A DNA stretch of 64,000 nt from Candidatus Heimdallarchaeota archaeon (GCA_019894765.1 JAGXNT010000054.1:1-64000), one strand, 5' to 3'; shown: positions 1 through 9,257, counted from the first letter of the stretch. Numbers and translations are program-made. Notes: a model not told the origin generated them from the sequence alone.

Positions 1-44
1 AATTGAAGATTCCATAGAAAGCTCCGAGATATAAAGAAAATAAA

Positions 45-81
45 ATGACTAGACAATTCCTAGTCATCAGCCTATTTTTTA
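45..81 (+). terminator. Hairpin plus T-rich tract
   Basis: An 8-bp perfect stem (45-52 with 60-67, ATGACTAG/CTAGTCAT) with a 7-nt loop is followed by a T-rich tract at 71-81. It would end a plus-strand transcript that enters from outside the window. Nothing else interpretable was seen in 1-193. Archaeal termination depends mainly on the T tract, so the hairpin role is inferred. Confidence 0.4.
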
Positions 82-193
82 TTCGATACAGTCCCATATA
101 TTCAATCCGTTTAACTCTATTTTTTTTGATGATTTCGTGCTTGTTATTACTTTACTGAATCTTTGAAACAATTTTCTCTTGAATTAAACAAAA

Positions 194-337
194 TCACTGT
201 CTTTTAATATCTAACAACGGTCTCCCGCAAATACTACAACTATTATGACATTGGCAATAAACTCTTTGTGGATGATTTTGACAGTATCTTACTGGTGGGC
301 AATAATTGAATAAATTTTTGAAAACGCTTTTGATCAT
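194..337 (-). CDS. Cysteine-rich small zinc-ribbon-like protein (47 aa)
   Basis: A 47-residue reading frame too short for routine calling. The start ATG (337-335) is preceded by a near-ideal archaeal ribosome-binding site, GGTGAT on the minus strand (plus 343-348), six nucleotides upstream. A TATA-like element on the minus strand near plus 372-378 would place the transcript start about 13 nt before the ATG. The protein has a basic amphipathic N-terminus and six cysteines (C13, C19, C28, C30, C34, C37) with H22 and H31, arranged as C-x5-C-x8-C-x-C-x3-C-x2-C and ending in a CxxCG knuckle typical of zinc ribbons. It probably binds one or two zinc ions. I do not recognise the family, so the function is unknown. 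Cysteine density and the RBS argue that it is real. Confidence 0.65.
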   Translation of the reverse strand: MIKSVFKNLFNYCPPVRYCQNHPQRVYCQCHNSCSICGRPLLDIKRQ

Positions 338-462
338 TTTATATCACCTATACGATATATAGGATATGTGACTTATAGGTATTTCCGTTGCACTTATCTT
401 CTTTTATAATCTAAAAAACAAAGCTTTATCATATTCTTTTCTTTTTCTAATTTAGCTTTTTT

Positions 463-996
463 TTACATTGAATTTGTTATCTTTCGTTTTTCGATTAGCC
501 ATTTTATGTAGTCCTTTACTTCATAGGCTATGTATGCACCAATTAGCAATAAGGCAAGAAACAAGAAAATAAATGTAAAATAAAGAGTGTCTACTAGCAG
601 ATAATCATTTTCTGTCAGTAATTTGATAAGCATTGGGACAGTAATTACAAAAGTTACACCCATTAATCCAAGTCCAATTATCAGGCTATCTTTTCGACTA
701 AAAGAGAAAAGACCAATAACTATACCACTAAAGAAGAATGCTAAGAATAACTGATATTGCCAAGGATTATCTTGACCTATTTTAAATATTTGAAATGATC
801 CGAAACTTGTTCTTATTATTATAATCATAAGAAGAATACTTAGTAGAATCCCAGAGATATTGTAAAGAAATCTCTTTGAGAGTATCTGTTCTTTGAGAGG
901 TTTTGGCAATTTTGTTTCTTCTAGATCTAATTCGTCCTCTGAATCTTCCATTGCTTCTTCAAACATAACGATTAAATCATCTTCAGATTCACTCAT
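463..996 (-). CDS. Acidic-tailed membrane protein, unknown
   Basis: About 177 aa from ATG 996, which I prefer over an upstream in-frame start at 1032 because GAGGGAG lies just before it. The N-terminus is strikingly acidic (SESEDD, then runs of E/D to about residue 30), followed by a short basic stretch and four hydrophobic segments, then a basic C-terminal tail (EKRK). This is a small polytopic membrane protein with a cytoplasmic acidic head. I recognise no family or active-site motif. It lies upstream of nothing obvious in an operon; the next minus-strand gene ends 74 bp upstream of it. Confidence 0.7.
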   Translation of the reverse strand: MSESEDDLIVMFEEAMEDSEDELDLEETKLPKPLKEQILSKRFLYNISGILLSILLMIIIIRTSFGSFQIFKIGQDNPWQYQLFLAFFFSGIVIGLFSFSRKDSLIIGLGLMGVTFVITVPMLIKLLTENDYLLVDTLYFTFIFLFLALLLIGAYIAYEVKDYIKWLIEKRKITNSM

Positions 997-1069
997 CGAC
1001 TGCTCCCTCGAATCTTGGGATAATATACACAATCTATTTTTGAATTAATAATTTATTGTTCAACTAAGA

Positions 1070-1690
1070 TCATTTCTTTTGAGCAACATACTCAATCATT
1101 GATATTCCATGATACCATCCACTATTTATCAGTAATTTCATTTTGTTCTTAGATAAGATTTCACAATTATCAAAATAAGAATCAGCATCATTATCATCAA
1201 AAAAACAATGAATAACTTTTTCTCCATCGGATTCGAGTTGTAGAAATTCTCCTTTGGCAACTTCTTCCCCTTCTCCATAACTTGCACAACCAATGGATGG
1301 GAAATTCACAAAAATTAATCCACCTGGTTTTAACACTCTCACCATTTCTTTGACTGTTTTTTCCACTTCGACTTTTGGCATATGATGGATGGTATGATGA
1401 CTAAAAACGAAGCTAAATGATTCATCATCGTATGGAAGGTCTCGTATATCACCATCTATGATATTGAATTCCATATTGTGTTCCTTAGCATAATTATTCG
1501 CACGTTCTATCTGACTGTCTGAATTATCAATCCCATACGTTTCATATCCTGCTCTGTGAAAGACTGCTAGAGGTGGATGTTGTCCACCAGCTCCACAATC
1601 CAGAATCTTTTTTTCCATGTCAATTTTATTGCATTCTTCTAAAAATCCAAGTATTGGATAATCTCGTCTATGTAATGGCATTTCTTTCAC
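1070..1690 (-). CDS. Class I SAM-dependent methyltransferase
   Basis: A 206-aa single-domain methyltransferase of the Methyltransf_11/UbiE type. Motif I (LDCGAGGQ) is near residue 31, the acidic ribose-binding residue follows at the end of strand 2 (GIDNSD), and the motif III region has the usual hydrophobic strand followed by VLKPGG near residue 122. The HHTIHH stretch in the middle is typical of small-molecule methyltransferases. The substrate cannot be told. It starts 10 bp downstream of the beta-lactamase-fold gene on the same strand, so the two are probably co-transcribed. It is one of six Rossmann methyltransferase domains in the window. Confidence 0.85.
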   Translation of the reverse strand: MKEMPLHRRDYPILGFLEECNKIDMEKKILDCGAGGQHPPLAVFHRAGYETYGIDNSDSQIERANNYAKEHNMEFNIIDGDIRDLPYDDESFSFVFSHHTIHHMPKVEVEKTVKEMVRVLKPGGLIFVNFPSIGCASYGEGEEVAKGEFLQLESDGEKVIHCFFDDNDADSYFDNCEILSKNKMKLLINSGWYHGISMIEYVAQKK

Positions 1691-1699
1691 TTGTTGTCT

Positions 1700-3454
1700 T
1701 CACTTCTTCTTTATTTTTTCCAGTTCTTTGGCTTCTTTATTTTTATTAAGTTGTTTTAAAGCAGTAATTGCTCCATCGATCATGTAATCAACTAATGCTC
1801 TATGTTTTGGTTCATTTGCAGCTATCTTTTGGTAGAATTCTAGAACGTTATCCATTCGAGTAAATTCTATATTATCATGAATGAATGAATTACTATCAAA
1901 CACAACTATCTTCCCATTTTTACTTTGAAAGACATTTGTTTCGGATTCTAGTGGTAATAACCTACTGGTTCCTAGTTGTAGGTATCCATCGTCATCTAAA
2001 GAAATAGCTGAAAAATTATACTCGGTGTAATAATATTGGGAATAATACAAGCCAACATATTTCTTCCATTCCTCTATTGTTGGAGGTAATTTCTTAGATT
2101 CAGTTTTTTCCGTATAATGACCATAAATTAGACCATCAGAAGAATGGTATAGTTTACTTCCAACAACTTTTCCTTTTTCATCTATGTCGAATACTATCCC
2201 ATGTGGTGTTTTTGTAGTAAAAGCAATTTCACTATGTGGAGTTAATTCAACCTTATTACTACTTACTACATAGAATAGTTTTCCATCTGATTCTTCAATA
2301 TCAAACGTTAGAAAACCACCTTTGTAGGATCCCTCAAGTCTTTTCAATTTCTCTGAATCAACCTCAATCTTTGGATCTTCTGCATGAGGGAAATCAGTTG
2401 ATTGTGTATCTACTCCTTTCAGCTCCAAGTATTCTTTAATGAACTCTAAAATTACACTAGTTAATTGATAATATGACTCATATTCCCCATTATTGATGTG
2501 TGCAACACCTATATTGTACTCTGGCAGCCAGATCATTTCTGATCCTAGTCCAAATCCTCCTCCAACATGTTTGGTGACATGTATTCCAAATTTTACTATG
2601 ACTTCTGTGGCTAAACCATATCCTCCATTTCCATCATGTGTTTTTCTTAGAAGATCAAAGTATTTTGCTTCTAAGATGGACTTACCATTGAGAGAACCCT
2701 TGTTTAAGAGGAATTTAACGAATGTTGCCTGATCTTCTATCGATATAAAAGCTCCACCACACCCAAAAGCCACGCCATCTAGTTTATGAGCTTCAAAACC
2801 ATTGAGATACCCTTTCGCAGCATTTGATTTGCTATAGATCTCATCGATGTCCCATTGATAGCTTATTCCAAGAGGTTTTCCCAGTACTTCCTGTACATAT
2901 TCCGGATAAGGTTTTCCAGTAATCTTTTCTAAAATATATGTAACTAAATTCATGCCAGCATTCGAATAACTAAAATTGGTTCCTACTGGACTTTGTAACC
3001 AAGAACCATTTAAGCTCGCTATATGTTCTTCCCATGTGGGTATTGTTCTTGAAAAACAACCCCCAACTTTTGCTTCTCTTGGTAATCCTGAAGTATGAGA
3101 TAATAAATGTCTAAAAGTGATTTTCTTATATTCCTCTTCCCCATAAGGACTCTTCAAATACAATTCTGGATAGTGTTTTACCACTGGGTCATCAAGTTTT
3201 ACTAATCCTTTTTGCTCTGCTAAGAAGAATGCAACCGCTGTAACCGTTTTTGTTGTTGATTGTAAACTGAATAGAGTGTCTTTGTTAACTTTTTGAGTTT
3301 TCGAAGCATCAGTATAACCAAAACTCTCCAACCAGATATTTTCCTCTTTATTTAACACTGCAATTGATAAACCTAATATTTTCCCTTCATCAACTACTTT
3401 CTTTATTTTCTCTCTGAGTTCATCAACTAATTTTTTAATTTCATCTTGGCTCAT
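1700..3454 (-). CDS. Serine beta-lactamase-fold hydrolase (class C/esterase family)
   Basis: A 584-aa protein of the PF00144 beta-lactamase/esterase family. The SxxK catalytic tetrad is S66-T-T-K69, the second motif is Y163-S-N165, and a HxG triad motif occurs at H296-V-G298. Family members are esterases, D-aminopeptidases or penicillin-binding-like peptidases. The C-terminal roughly 230 residues form beta-rich lipocalin-like modules often attached to such enzymes. There is no signal peptide or membrane span, so it should be cytoplasmic, which argues against a cell-wall substrate; archaea lack murein anyway. It is probably in an operon with the methyltransferase 10 bp downstream. The exact substrate is unknown. 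Confidence 0.88.
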   Translation of the reverse strand: MSQDEIKKLVDELREKIKKVVDEGKILGLSIAVLNKEENIWLESFGYTDASKTQKVNKDTLFSLQSTTKTVTAVAFFLAEQKGLVKLDDPVVKHYPELYLKSPYGEEEYKKITFRHLLSHTSGLPREAKVGGCFSRTIPTWEEHIASLNGSWLQSPVGTNFSYSNAGMNLVTYILEKITGKPYPEYVQEVLGKPLGISYQWDIDEIYSKSNAAKGYLNGFEAHKLDGVAFGCGGAFISIEDQATFVKFLLNKGSLNGKSILEAKYFDLLRKTHDGNGGYGLATEVIVKFGIHVTKHVGGGFGLGSEMIWLPEYNIGVAHINNGEYESYYQLTSVILEFIKEYLELKGVDTQSTDFPHAEDPKIEVDSEKLKRLEGSYKGGFLTFDIEESDGKLFYVVSSNKVELTPHSEIAFTTKTPHGIVFDIDEKGKVVGSKLYHSSDGLIYGHYTEKTESKKLPPTIEEWKKYVGLYYSQYYYTEYNFSAISLDDDGYLQLGTSRLLPLESETNVFQSKNGKIVVFDSNSFIHDNIEFTRMDNVLEFYQKIAANEPKHRALVDYMIDGAITALKQLNKNKEAKELEKIKKK

Positions 3455-3602
3455 ATCAACTATATCCCCAAATATTTTGAATTACAAATAATAATGGATA
3501 ATTTCAAGCAAATGTGTTATTTGAGTTAAACAATATAATTGTAATTGCTTGTCTTGGATAATGTCAATTCTTTAAAATCAGAAAAAATCAAAATTTAACC
3601 TA

Positions 3603-5465
3603 CTAATCTTGAGACACTTCTTCTTCAATTATTAGTTTGGCTTCTATTTTATCTTCAACATCTTCCATTGCATCAATAACATTCAGAAACTCAGTATCAA
3701 GTTTTTGAGCCATTATGAAAATATGTTGTGTTTCAGTAACATCATCTAAAATGAGTTTCAGCCAAATGACATGGAATCCGACTTCTTTTAACATCTCAAT
3801 ATTGGTTCCAGCATCAAAACTACTCCAATACATTTTAACACCAAAGAAATCATCAACAACAGTTCCAGGATCATCTGAGGTTCCAAAACATAATAGAGCT
3901 ATTCCATTACTCTTAAGCATTCGGTACAAGTTTTCGAGTAAACCTTTGTGTTCCTCTCGAGGGATATGAGGAATGGCATAAAACGAGATAAGGCCATCAA
4001 AGTAATCGTCAGGAAATGTTAAAGTAGTCATATCTTGCCAGATAAATTCACAGAACGGTAAATTCTCTCGAGCGATTTCTATTTGCTTCTTTGAAATATC
4101 TACACCTGTAACTTTGAATTTTTCACTTAGTAATCGAGTAGTTGGTTCACCAGCACCACACCCTGCATCCAGAACCCTTGCTCCAACGGGTAATCGTTTC
4201 ATAAAATCGGGAAGTAATTTAATCTCAGGATCTTCTTCAGAACGAGTTTTTAGGTACTCATCTGCGACTTTGTCATATCCTTCACTAACGATAATCCTGA
4301 TCTGCTCAAATTCTTCATCTTCCAAGTCGAAGCTTTTCTGAACCATCTTTTCTGCGGTATATTTCAATTTTTGAGTTCGAATCTCACCTAAACGTGCATT
4401 GGCTGGGAAAATGTCTTGGAATTCATCTGCAAAATTCTCTAAAGAATCTATGAGAAATTTAGTAGGTCTATCAACGATTAACACAACTGCAAAATTATCT
4501 CTTATTTCAGTCAATAACTCAAGATCACTAAAATTAATAGTTCTCAGCTGTTGAGAAGCAAGACCACCTCTGCCTATAATAGTGCTAACTGCAGCGTATG
4601 CCTCTGTCAGCATCTCCTCATCGATCACATCATCCTCTTCTTGCTCAAATGGAAATTCAAACACTGGAACTCCATCTCTATTAATAACAATTAATCGGGA
4701 AACCTTTCTTGATTGCATGAAGAAAACGGATCGACTATAAACAATGGGAATGGTCATAATTACTAAACCAATTGTCTGAATAGTATTTAGCAGCATATCA
4801 AAGATATGAATGGTATCTGTTCTTTGAAGGAATGACACATCATACCCCTCAAAGATAGTTACATTTGGAATTAAGGACAACATTACAGGTAAAACTGTTA
4901 ATGCAATGAGTGCACCAATAAGGAATTTTGGAATGATGAAGGTTAGATAAATCCCAACACGCATTTTCCTTATCTTACTTTTCTGATTTTCAAACCGAAT
5001 TCGCTCTCTCATTTTCTTTATGGTGCTCAGATAAAATGCGCCAACAAGTATAAACATTATAGGAGCCATTAGGTTGATGAATTCACCCAATCTCTGTGAA
5101 AATAGATGAGATGCACCTTTTACTGCTCCTACTATAATTATGAAAATTATTGAGAGAGAGCTTCTTTGTGTAAATGATTCCCCATTTTCAAATATTTCTA
5201 GAAAAACAACAATAGGCGCTAACCCTGCTGCACCTAGTAATGCTTGAAAGAAATCTAATGGCCAAGATTGTGGTCTTTGAATAAAGGCTAAAGTCAAAAT
5301 ATTACTTGTTATAAAGAAGAATACTGAGAAGATTAGTGAGAGAAAAGATGCTTGTCGCTTACGAACATACAAAGTGATGAATATCCCTAGAATAACTAAC
5401 TGGAAAAGTATTAGGACAAAGATTAGGAAGAAATCTGCACCTAAACCATCAGCCATTTGACTCAC
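3603..5465 (-). CDS. 7TM - longin-like domain - SAM methyltransferase fusion
   Basis: A 620-aa three-part protein. Residues 1-248 hold about seven hydrophobic segments, like 7TM sensor modules. Residues 256-355 form an alpha/beta domain opening with two strands (RLIVINRDGVPVFEF) and continuing with the helix-strand-helix order of longin/roadblock-like domains. Residues 393-610 are a class I methyltransferase (motif I LDAGCGAG near 432, DIS at strand 2). The methyltransferase part closely matches the stand-alone protein at 6360-6974, sharing VLDAGCG, DIS-KQIE and DDPG...DDFF blocks. The start ATG is preceded by GGTGAG. A membrane signal likely controls methyl transfer, but this is inferred. 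The longin assignment is by fold pattern only. Confidence 0.8.
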   Translation of the reverse strand: MSQMADGLGADFFLIFVLILFQLVILGIFITLYVRKRQASFLSLIFSVFFFITSNILTLAFIQRPQSWPLDFFQALLGAAGLAPIVVFLEIFENGESFTQRSSLSIIFIIIVGAVKGASHLFSQRLGEFINLMAPIMFILVGAFYLSTIKKMRERIRFENQKSKIRKMRVGIYLTFIIPKFLIGALIALTVLPVMLSLIPNVTIFEGYDVSFLQRTDTIHIFDMLLNTIQTIGLVIMTIPIVYSRSVFFMQSRKVSRLIVINRDGVPVFEFPFEQEEDDVIDEEMLTEAYAAVSTIIGRGGLASQQLRTINFSDLELLTEIRDNFAVVLIVDRPTKFLIDSLENFADEFQDIFPANARLGEIRTQKLKYTAEKMVQKSFDLEDEEFEQIRIIVSEGYDKVADEYLKTRSEEDPEIKLLPDFMKRLPVGARVLDAGCGAGEPTTRLLSEKFKVTGVDISKKQIEIARENLPFCEFIWQDMTTLTFPDDYFDGLISFYAIPHIPREEHKGLLENLYRMLKSNGIALLCFGTSDDPGTVVDDFFGVKMYWSSFDAGTNIEMLKEVGFHVIWLKLILDDVTETQHIFIMAQKLDTEFLNVIDAMEDVEDKIEAKLIIEEEVSQD

Positions 5466-5767
5466 CCATCACTCAAGTTAATTTTGTTTAAATCTTCACT
5501 ATAAATCTATCAATATAATACTGTAAGACCTTCTATCTCAGAACACTATACTGTTATTATTCGCTTGCTTTAAGAAAATAGTGATAATGATAAAAAACTA
5601 TTGATTTAGGAAGCTAATAGATTTATCTTAATATAAACAATTTCTGAAATATTTATAACTTTAATATTCGATATATTCAAAGCAAACTGAACCAGAATAA
5701 TTAAGTAAGCATATATGAAATACTAAATTGAATATAATTAAAAATCAAAAAAAGTAAAAAAAATCCT
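5466..5767. other. Divergent AT-rich intergenic region
   Basis: About 300 bp without a supported gene, lying between the divergently transcribed 7TM-methyltransferase gene and a plus-strand membrane-anchored protein. It is very AT-rich with several TATA-like stretches in both directions, as expected for two promoters. No RNA gene, strong palindrome or conserved small reading frame was seen. Confidence 0.6.
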
Positions 5768-6334
5768 GTGTGGTGCATATCTAAATTGTCTGATGAAGAA
5801 ATGACTGAAAACGATTATGAGGAAACAAAACAACGCTTTCAATTAGGAGATACTAGTAGAAAGATACTTACTTTTAGTATAATAATAATAGTTTCATTCT
5901 CTATTGGGTGTGGTCTTGTAGGCATATCTATGCGTGCTAGTGAGAATTCTCCTCGAAATGAATTAGCAAAAACTGATTATTTTATAAGATCGATTATAAT
6001 AGGATTTGATGTTAGGGTTTTTAATACTACTTCCGAAGAATTTTCTAATTATATGTATGAGTATGGTAATAATTTAAGCACTTTCGATGATAGTGGTGGA
6101 GAAGTTATTTACAATGATATAGATGAAGAATTAGAGTATATGACGATTTATTATCCACCAGCTGTTCCTGAAAATCTTATCACTGAAATTACATTTAGCA
6201 TCTATGAAAAATCTCAATTAAATATCATTATTTTCGCTGATGGTAGAGAAGTCTATAATGCCTTAAAAATAAGAAATGGAATTTCCATAGATTTGACTAT
6301 TCCAGCATCTGAAATTGTTGTTTATGTTTTTTAA
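5768..6334 (+). CDS. Single-pass membrane-anchored protein, unknown
   Basis: 188 aa from a GTG start; ATG 5801 is an alternative that removes 11 residues. An acidic N-terminal segment of about 30 residues is followed by one membrane span (roughly residues 36-56) and an extracytoplasmic domain of about 130 residues that is acidic, rich in Asn and beta-strand-like. No catalytic motif was recognised. The gene is divergent from the 7TM-methyltransferase fusion and convergent with its paralogue, so it sits between two related methyltransferase genes, but no functional tie can be shown. Confidence 0.65.
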   Translation: MWCISKLSDEEMTENDYEETKQRFQLGDTSRKILTFSIIIIVSFSIGCGLVGISMRASENSPRNELAKTDYFIRSIIIGFDVRVFNTTSEEFSNYMYEYGNNLSTFDDSGGEVIYNDIDEELEYMTIYYPPAVPENLITEITFSIYEKSQLNIIIFADGREVYNALKIRNGISIDLTIPASEIVVYVF

Positions 6335-6359
6335 ACAACGATTTCTCTTTATTTATATT

Positions 6360-6974
6360 TTATACCCATTTTCTAATTAGTACAAATAAATGCTTAGCAT
6401 CACCTAAACTATCATCAACAAGTTTTGACCAAATGATTTCAAAACCAATTTCTGTTAAGATTTTAAGATTGGTTTCAGCATCAAATCCACTCCAAAACAT
6501 TGTCGCATCGAAAAAATCATCAAAAAATGATCCAGGATCATCTGTGCTGTGCAAACTGAATAAAGCTACGCCATTTGGTTTGAGCATTCGATAAAAATTC
6601 ACAAATAAATTATGCTGTTCCTCTCGAGGAACGTGAATAATAGAATAATATGCTAAAATCCCATCAAAAAAATTCTCCGGAAAATCAAGTTGGGTCATAT
6701 CTTTGACAAAGAATTGAGCATTTGGAACATTATTCTTCGCTAACTCAATTTGCTTCTCAGAAATATCGATTCCGACAACATCAAAACGATCACTGAGATA
6801 CTTTGTGAAAGGTAATCCACCACCGCAACCAGCATCAAGAACCTTACCATCCTGCTTAATCAAAGAGCTGAATTCAGGGAGAAACTTCATTTCTTCTAGA
6901 TCTTCATTTCTTCTTTCTAGATATTTCTCAGCAACTTGATTATAACCTTCGCGAACTATTCTCTTCTTATCCAT
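6360..6974 (-). CDS. SAM methyltransferase, paralogue of the fused domain
   Basis: About 204 aa from ATG 6974, chosen because GTGAT lies four nucleotides upstream; GTG 6983 is possible. Motif I is VLDAGCGGG, followed by VGIDIS at strand 2 and FPENFFDG at the motif II position. The C-terminal half carries the signature DDPG-x4-DDFF and W-S-x-FDA-x-TN also found in the fusion protein encoded at 3603-5465, so the two are close paralogues. It lacks the membrane and longin-like parts. The substrate is unknown. It begins about 65 bp upstream of nothing in the same operon; the threonine dehydrogenase gene precedes it on the same strand. Confidence 0.85.
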   Translation of the reverse strand: MDKKRIVREGYNQVAEKYLERRNEDLEEMKFLPEFSSLIKQDGKVLDAGCGGGLPFTKYLSDRFDVVGIDISEKQIELAKNNVPNAQFFVKDMTQLDFPENFFDGILAYYSIIHVPREEQHNLFVNFYRMLKPNGVALFSLHSTDDPGSFFDDFFDATMFWSGFDAETNLKILTEIGFEIIWSKLVDDSLGDAKHLFVLIRKWV

Positions 6975-7038
6975 TTTCATCACTCAAAATACAAAAAAGA
7001 AATGTAAAAGGAAGAAGCTTATGCTTCTTCATAAGAAA

Positions 7039-7992
7039 TTATTTCTTCAATCTTGGAGTCAAAACATCAAGCATGTCTTTAACCATTTCTTTAAGATCAT
7101 ACTTGGGATCCCAGCCCCATTCTTTTTTGGCAATGGAATCATCGATTGATTTTGGCCAGGAATCAGCAATCTCTTGTCTGAAATCAGGTTTGTAAGTAAT
7201 AGTAAATTCAGGAATATGTTTCTTGATTTCCGCAGCTAATTCTCCTGCAGTAAAGGACATTCCTGTGACATTGTATACTCGACGTTTGAATTTCTTCTCA
7301 TCTTTCTCAGCTAAATCAACATGGCATTGCAAACAATCAGGTTGGTACATCATAGGGAGCATGGTGTCTTCCCCTAAGAAGCATTCGTATTTCTTATTCT
7401 TGATTGCTTCATAGAAGATTTCTACTGCATAATCCGTTGTGCCCCCACCTGGGAGTGTTTCACTACTAATGATTCCCGGTAGTCTCATTGAGAGTGTTAA
7501 TAAGCCATATTTTTTGTAGTAGTATTCTGCTAGTAATTCTCCAGCAACTTTTGTAATACCATACATTGTTGATGGTTGTAGAATTGTCTCATTTGGTGTA
7601 TTCTCTCTTGGAGTTGTTGGACCAAAAGCAGCTATTGAACTTGGCCAGATCACTCTTTCGACATTGTATCTTCTCGAGACTTCTAGCACATTGATTAGCC
7701 CATTTATGTTAATATCCCAAGCTACTTGAGGCATCTTTTCTCCGGTTGCTGAAAGAACTGAAGCCATGTGATAGACGTGTTCTATCTCGTTTTCATAAAT
7801 TACTTTCTTGAGGGATTCTTCGTTTAGTGCATCTAGATAGATGCATGGACCTCCTTCCAGAACCACATCTGGAAGTTTTGTTCTTCTTCCAGTCGCAATA
7901 ACATTATCCTTTCCATACCTATTTCTTAGGAATGGTACAAGTTCGCTGCCGATTTGCCCACTGGCACCAATTACTAGAACTCTTTTCTTCAT
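7039..7992 (-). CDS. tdh: L-threonine 3-dehydrogenase, short-chain (epimerase-like) type
   Basis: 317 aa, the usual length of the extended short-chain dehydrogenase form of threonine dehydrogenase known from bacteria and Thermoplasma-type archaea. The NAD-binding GASGQIG starts at residue 9, and the catalytic Tyr-x3-Lys is in MYGITK near residue 143. The PGGGTTDYA segment is characteristic of this family and separates it from UDP-glucose epimerases. It oxidises threonine to 2-amino-3-ketobutyrate, which then yields glycine and acetyl-CoA by Kbl, which is not in the window. Its promoter region (7993-8155) is shared with the divergent gene at 8156. Confidence 0.88.
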   Translation of the reverse strand: MKKRVLVIGASGQIGSELVPFLRNRYGKDNVIATGRRTKLPDVVLEGGPCIYLDALNEESLKKVIYENEIEHVYHMASVLSATGEKMPQVAWDININGLINVLEVSRRYNVERVIWPSSIAAFGPTTPRENTPNETILQPSTMYGITKVAGELLAEYYYKKYGLLTLSMRLPGIISSETLPGGGTTDYAVEIFYEAIKNKKYECFLGEDTMLPMMYQPDCLQCHVDLAEKDEKKFKRRVYNVTGMSFTAGELAAEIKKHIPEFTITYKPDFRQEIADSWPKSIDDSIAKKEWGWDPKYDLKEMVKDMLDVLTPRLKK

Positions 7993-8155
7993 TTAATATC
8001 GACCTTTTTCTCTGAATTTCTACTGTCTTATTTTTTCTGAATAAAAAAGTGTTATGCTAGGATTTTATTAAACTTTTAGGAGAAAAAAACAACTTTTTTC
8101 ACTATTTTAAGCAATTTTAAAAACACGAATACTGTAGCACTACACGGTAATTCGT

Positions 8156-9247
8156 ATGTCACTTATAATGAATAATTCATTGTTAAACCAATTGAGAAAA
8201 ATCTGCTTGGATCTTACTAATAAAACCAAATTCTCAATTCTTATCGGTACTCTTGATCCTGAGAATAATGAAGTGAGGGCTTACTCTGCAATTCATTTTC
8301 CAAAAGATGTCGAATCACATTTATCCTCACTGTTACCCTCTGACGATGAAATTAATCAATTCAAATCCCTAAAATTCATGTTACCTTATAATCTTGAAAT
8401 CATCGGTATTGCATTTTATACTGATGAAGAAATTTCTGAATTTAATATGAAGTCACTCGTTTCGAAAGTAAAGGATTTCCCAGCAATTAAGTTTGTAGTA
8501 AATGTTGGACAAGTTGAGATATTATACTATCAAATATCAGATGCAAAACCCTTGAAACTTGAAGCTCAAGCTGTTGATCTGCAAACAAACAATTTACTAA
8601 AATTCATCCATACAATGGAATTTGAAACCTCTGATAAAATATTGACTAATCAAATGGAATTAAAGAAGAAATCATTTTCCAGTATCGATATTCTCTGGGA
8701 CAAAATAACTTTCAACAAAGATAAAAATACAGATCTAAAATCACTCCAAGCCACGAAGAGCCCCTTAGATAAAATCATCGAAATTCTAGTTCCATGTGAA
8801 GATAAACAACTTTCTTCAAAAACTGAAGAGGGCAATGTTTTCCTTGCTTTTGATCTACATATGAATTATTTTGTATCCAATGCTTTGAGAAATAAGAAAT
8901 TGCATGAAGTGAAGGAGCAATTAAACACTGTTATGAAACAAGATCTTATGGTTAAGCTACAACGAGCAATTTTTGATGAAAATATCAAGCGTTTAATTCT
9001 CCCAGCGAAAATTCCTTTGAAATTCTTTGGTATGGAATTAAATGCTTATTTGTTAAGAGATAATCCTTCAAAGTTTGAATTTGATCTTTGTTCTAGTTTA
9101 ATAAAACATGCAGAGATAAGTGCTTTAATCGGTTCTGAGCTGCAAGCCCGAATATTTTTGCGAGATTTGAATGAATACTTCCAAATACTTGATGATAAAG
9201 AGAAACAAAAAGAAATCTCTAATCTTCTTCTGAAACTGAGCAACTAA
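8156..9247 (+). CDS. Putative UFSP2-like protein with inactive MPN-like N-terminus
   Basis: A 363-aa soluble protein that I do not recognise with certainty. The N-terminal 110 residues follow the MPN/JAB pattern: a strand (FSILIGTLD), a second strand with a proline (SAIHFP), a long helix, then LEIIGIAFY at the place where active JAMM enzymes carry HxH. The metal-binding residues are missing, so it would be a non-catalytic MPN. Residues 230-310 resemble, from memory, the middle of human UFSP2 (strand, amphipathic helix ending QRAI, then a LILPAKIPLKFFG strand). The UFSP2 cysteine-protease domain is absent. It may be a scaffold of a UFM1-like pathway, which is inference. Confidence 0.5.
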   Translation: MSLIMNNSLLNQLRKICLDLTNKTKFSILIGTLDPENNEVRAYSAIHFPKDVESHLSSLLPSDDEINQFKSLKFMLPYNLEIIGIAFYTDEEISEFNMKSLVSKVKDFPAIKFVVNVGQVEILYYQISDAKPLKLEAQAVDLQTNNLLKFIHTMEFETSDKILTNQMELKKKSFSSIDILWDKITFNKDKNTDLKSLQATKSPLDKIIEILVPCEDKQLSSKTEEGNVFLAFDLHMNYFVSNALRNKKLHEVKEQLNTVMKQDLMVKLQRAIFDENIKRLILPAKIPLKFFGMELNAYLLRDNPSKFEFDLCSSLIKHAEISALIGSELQARIFLRDLNEYFQILDDKEKQKEISNLLLKLSN

Positions 9248-9257
9248 TAATAGGAAT

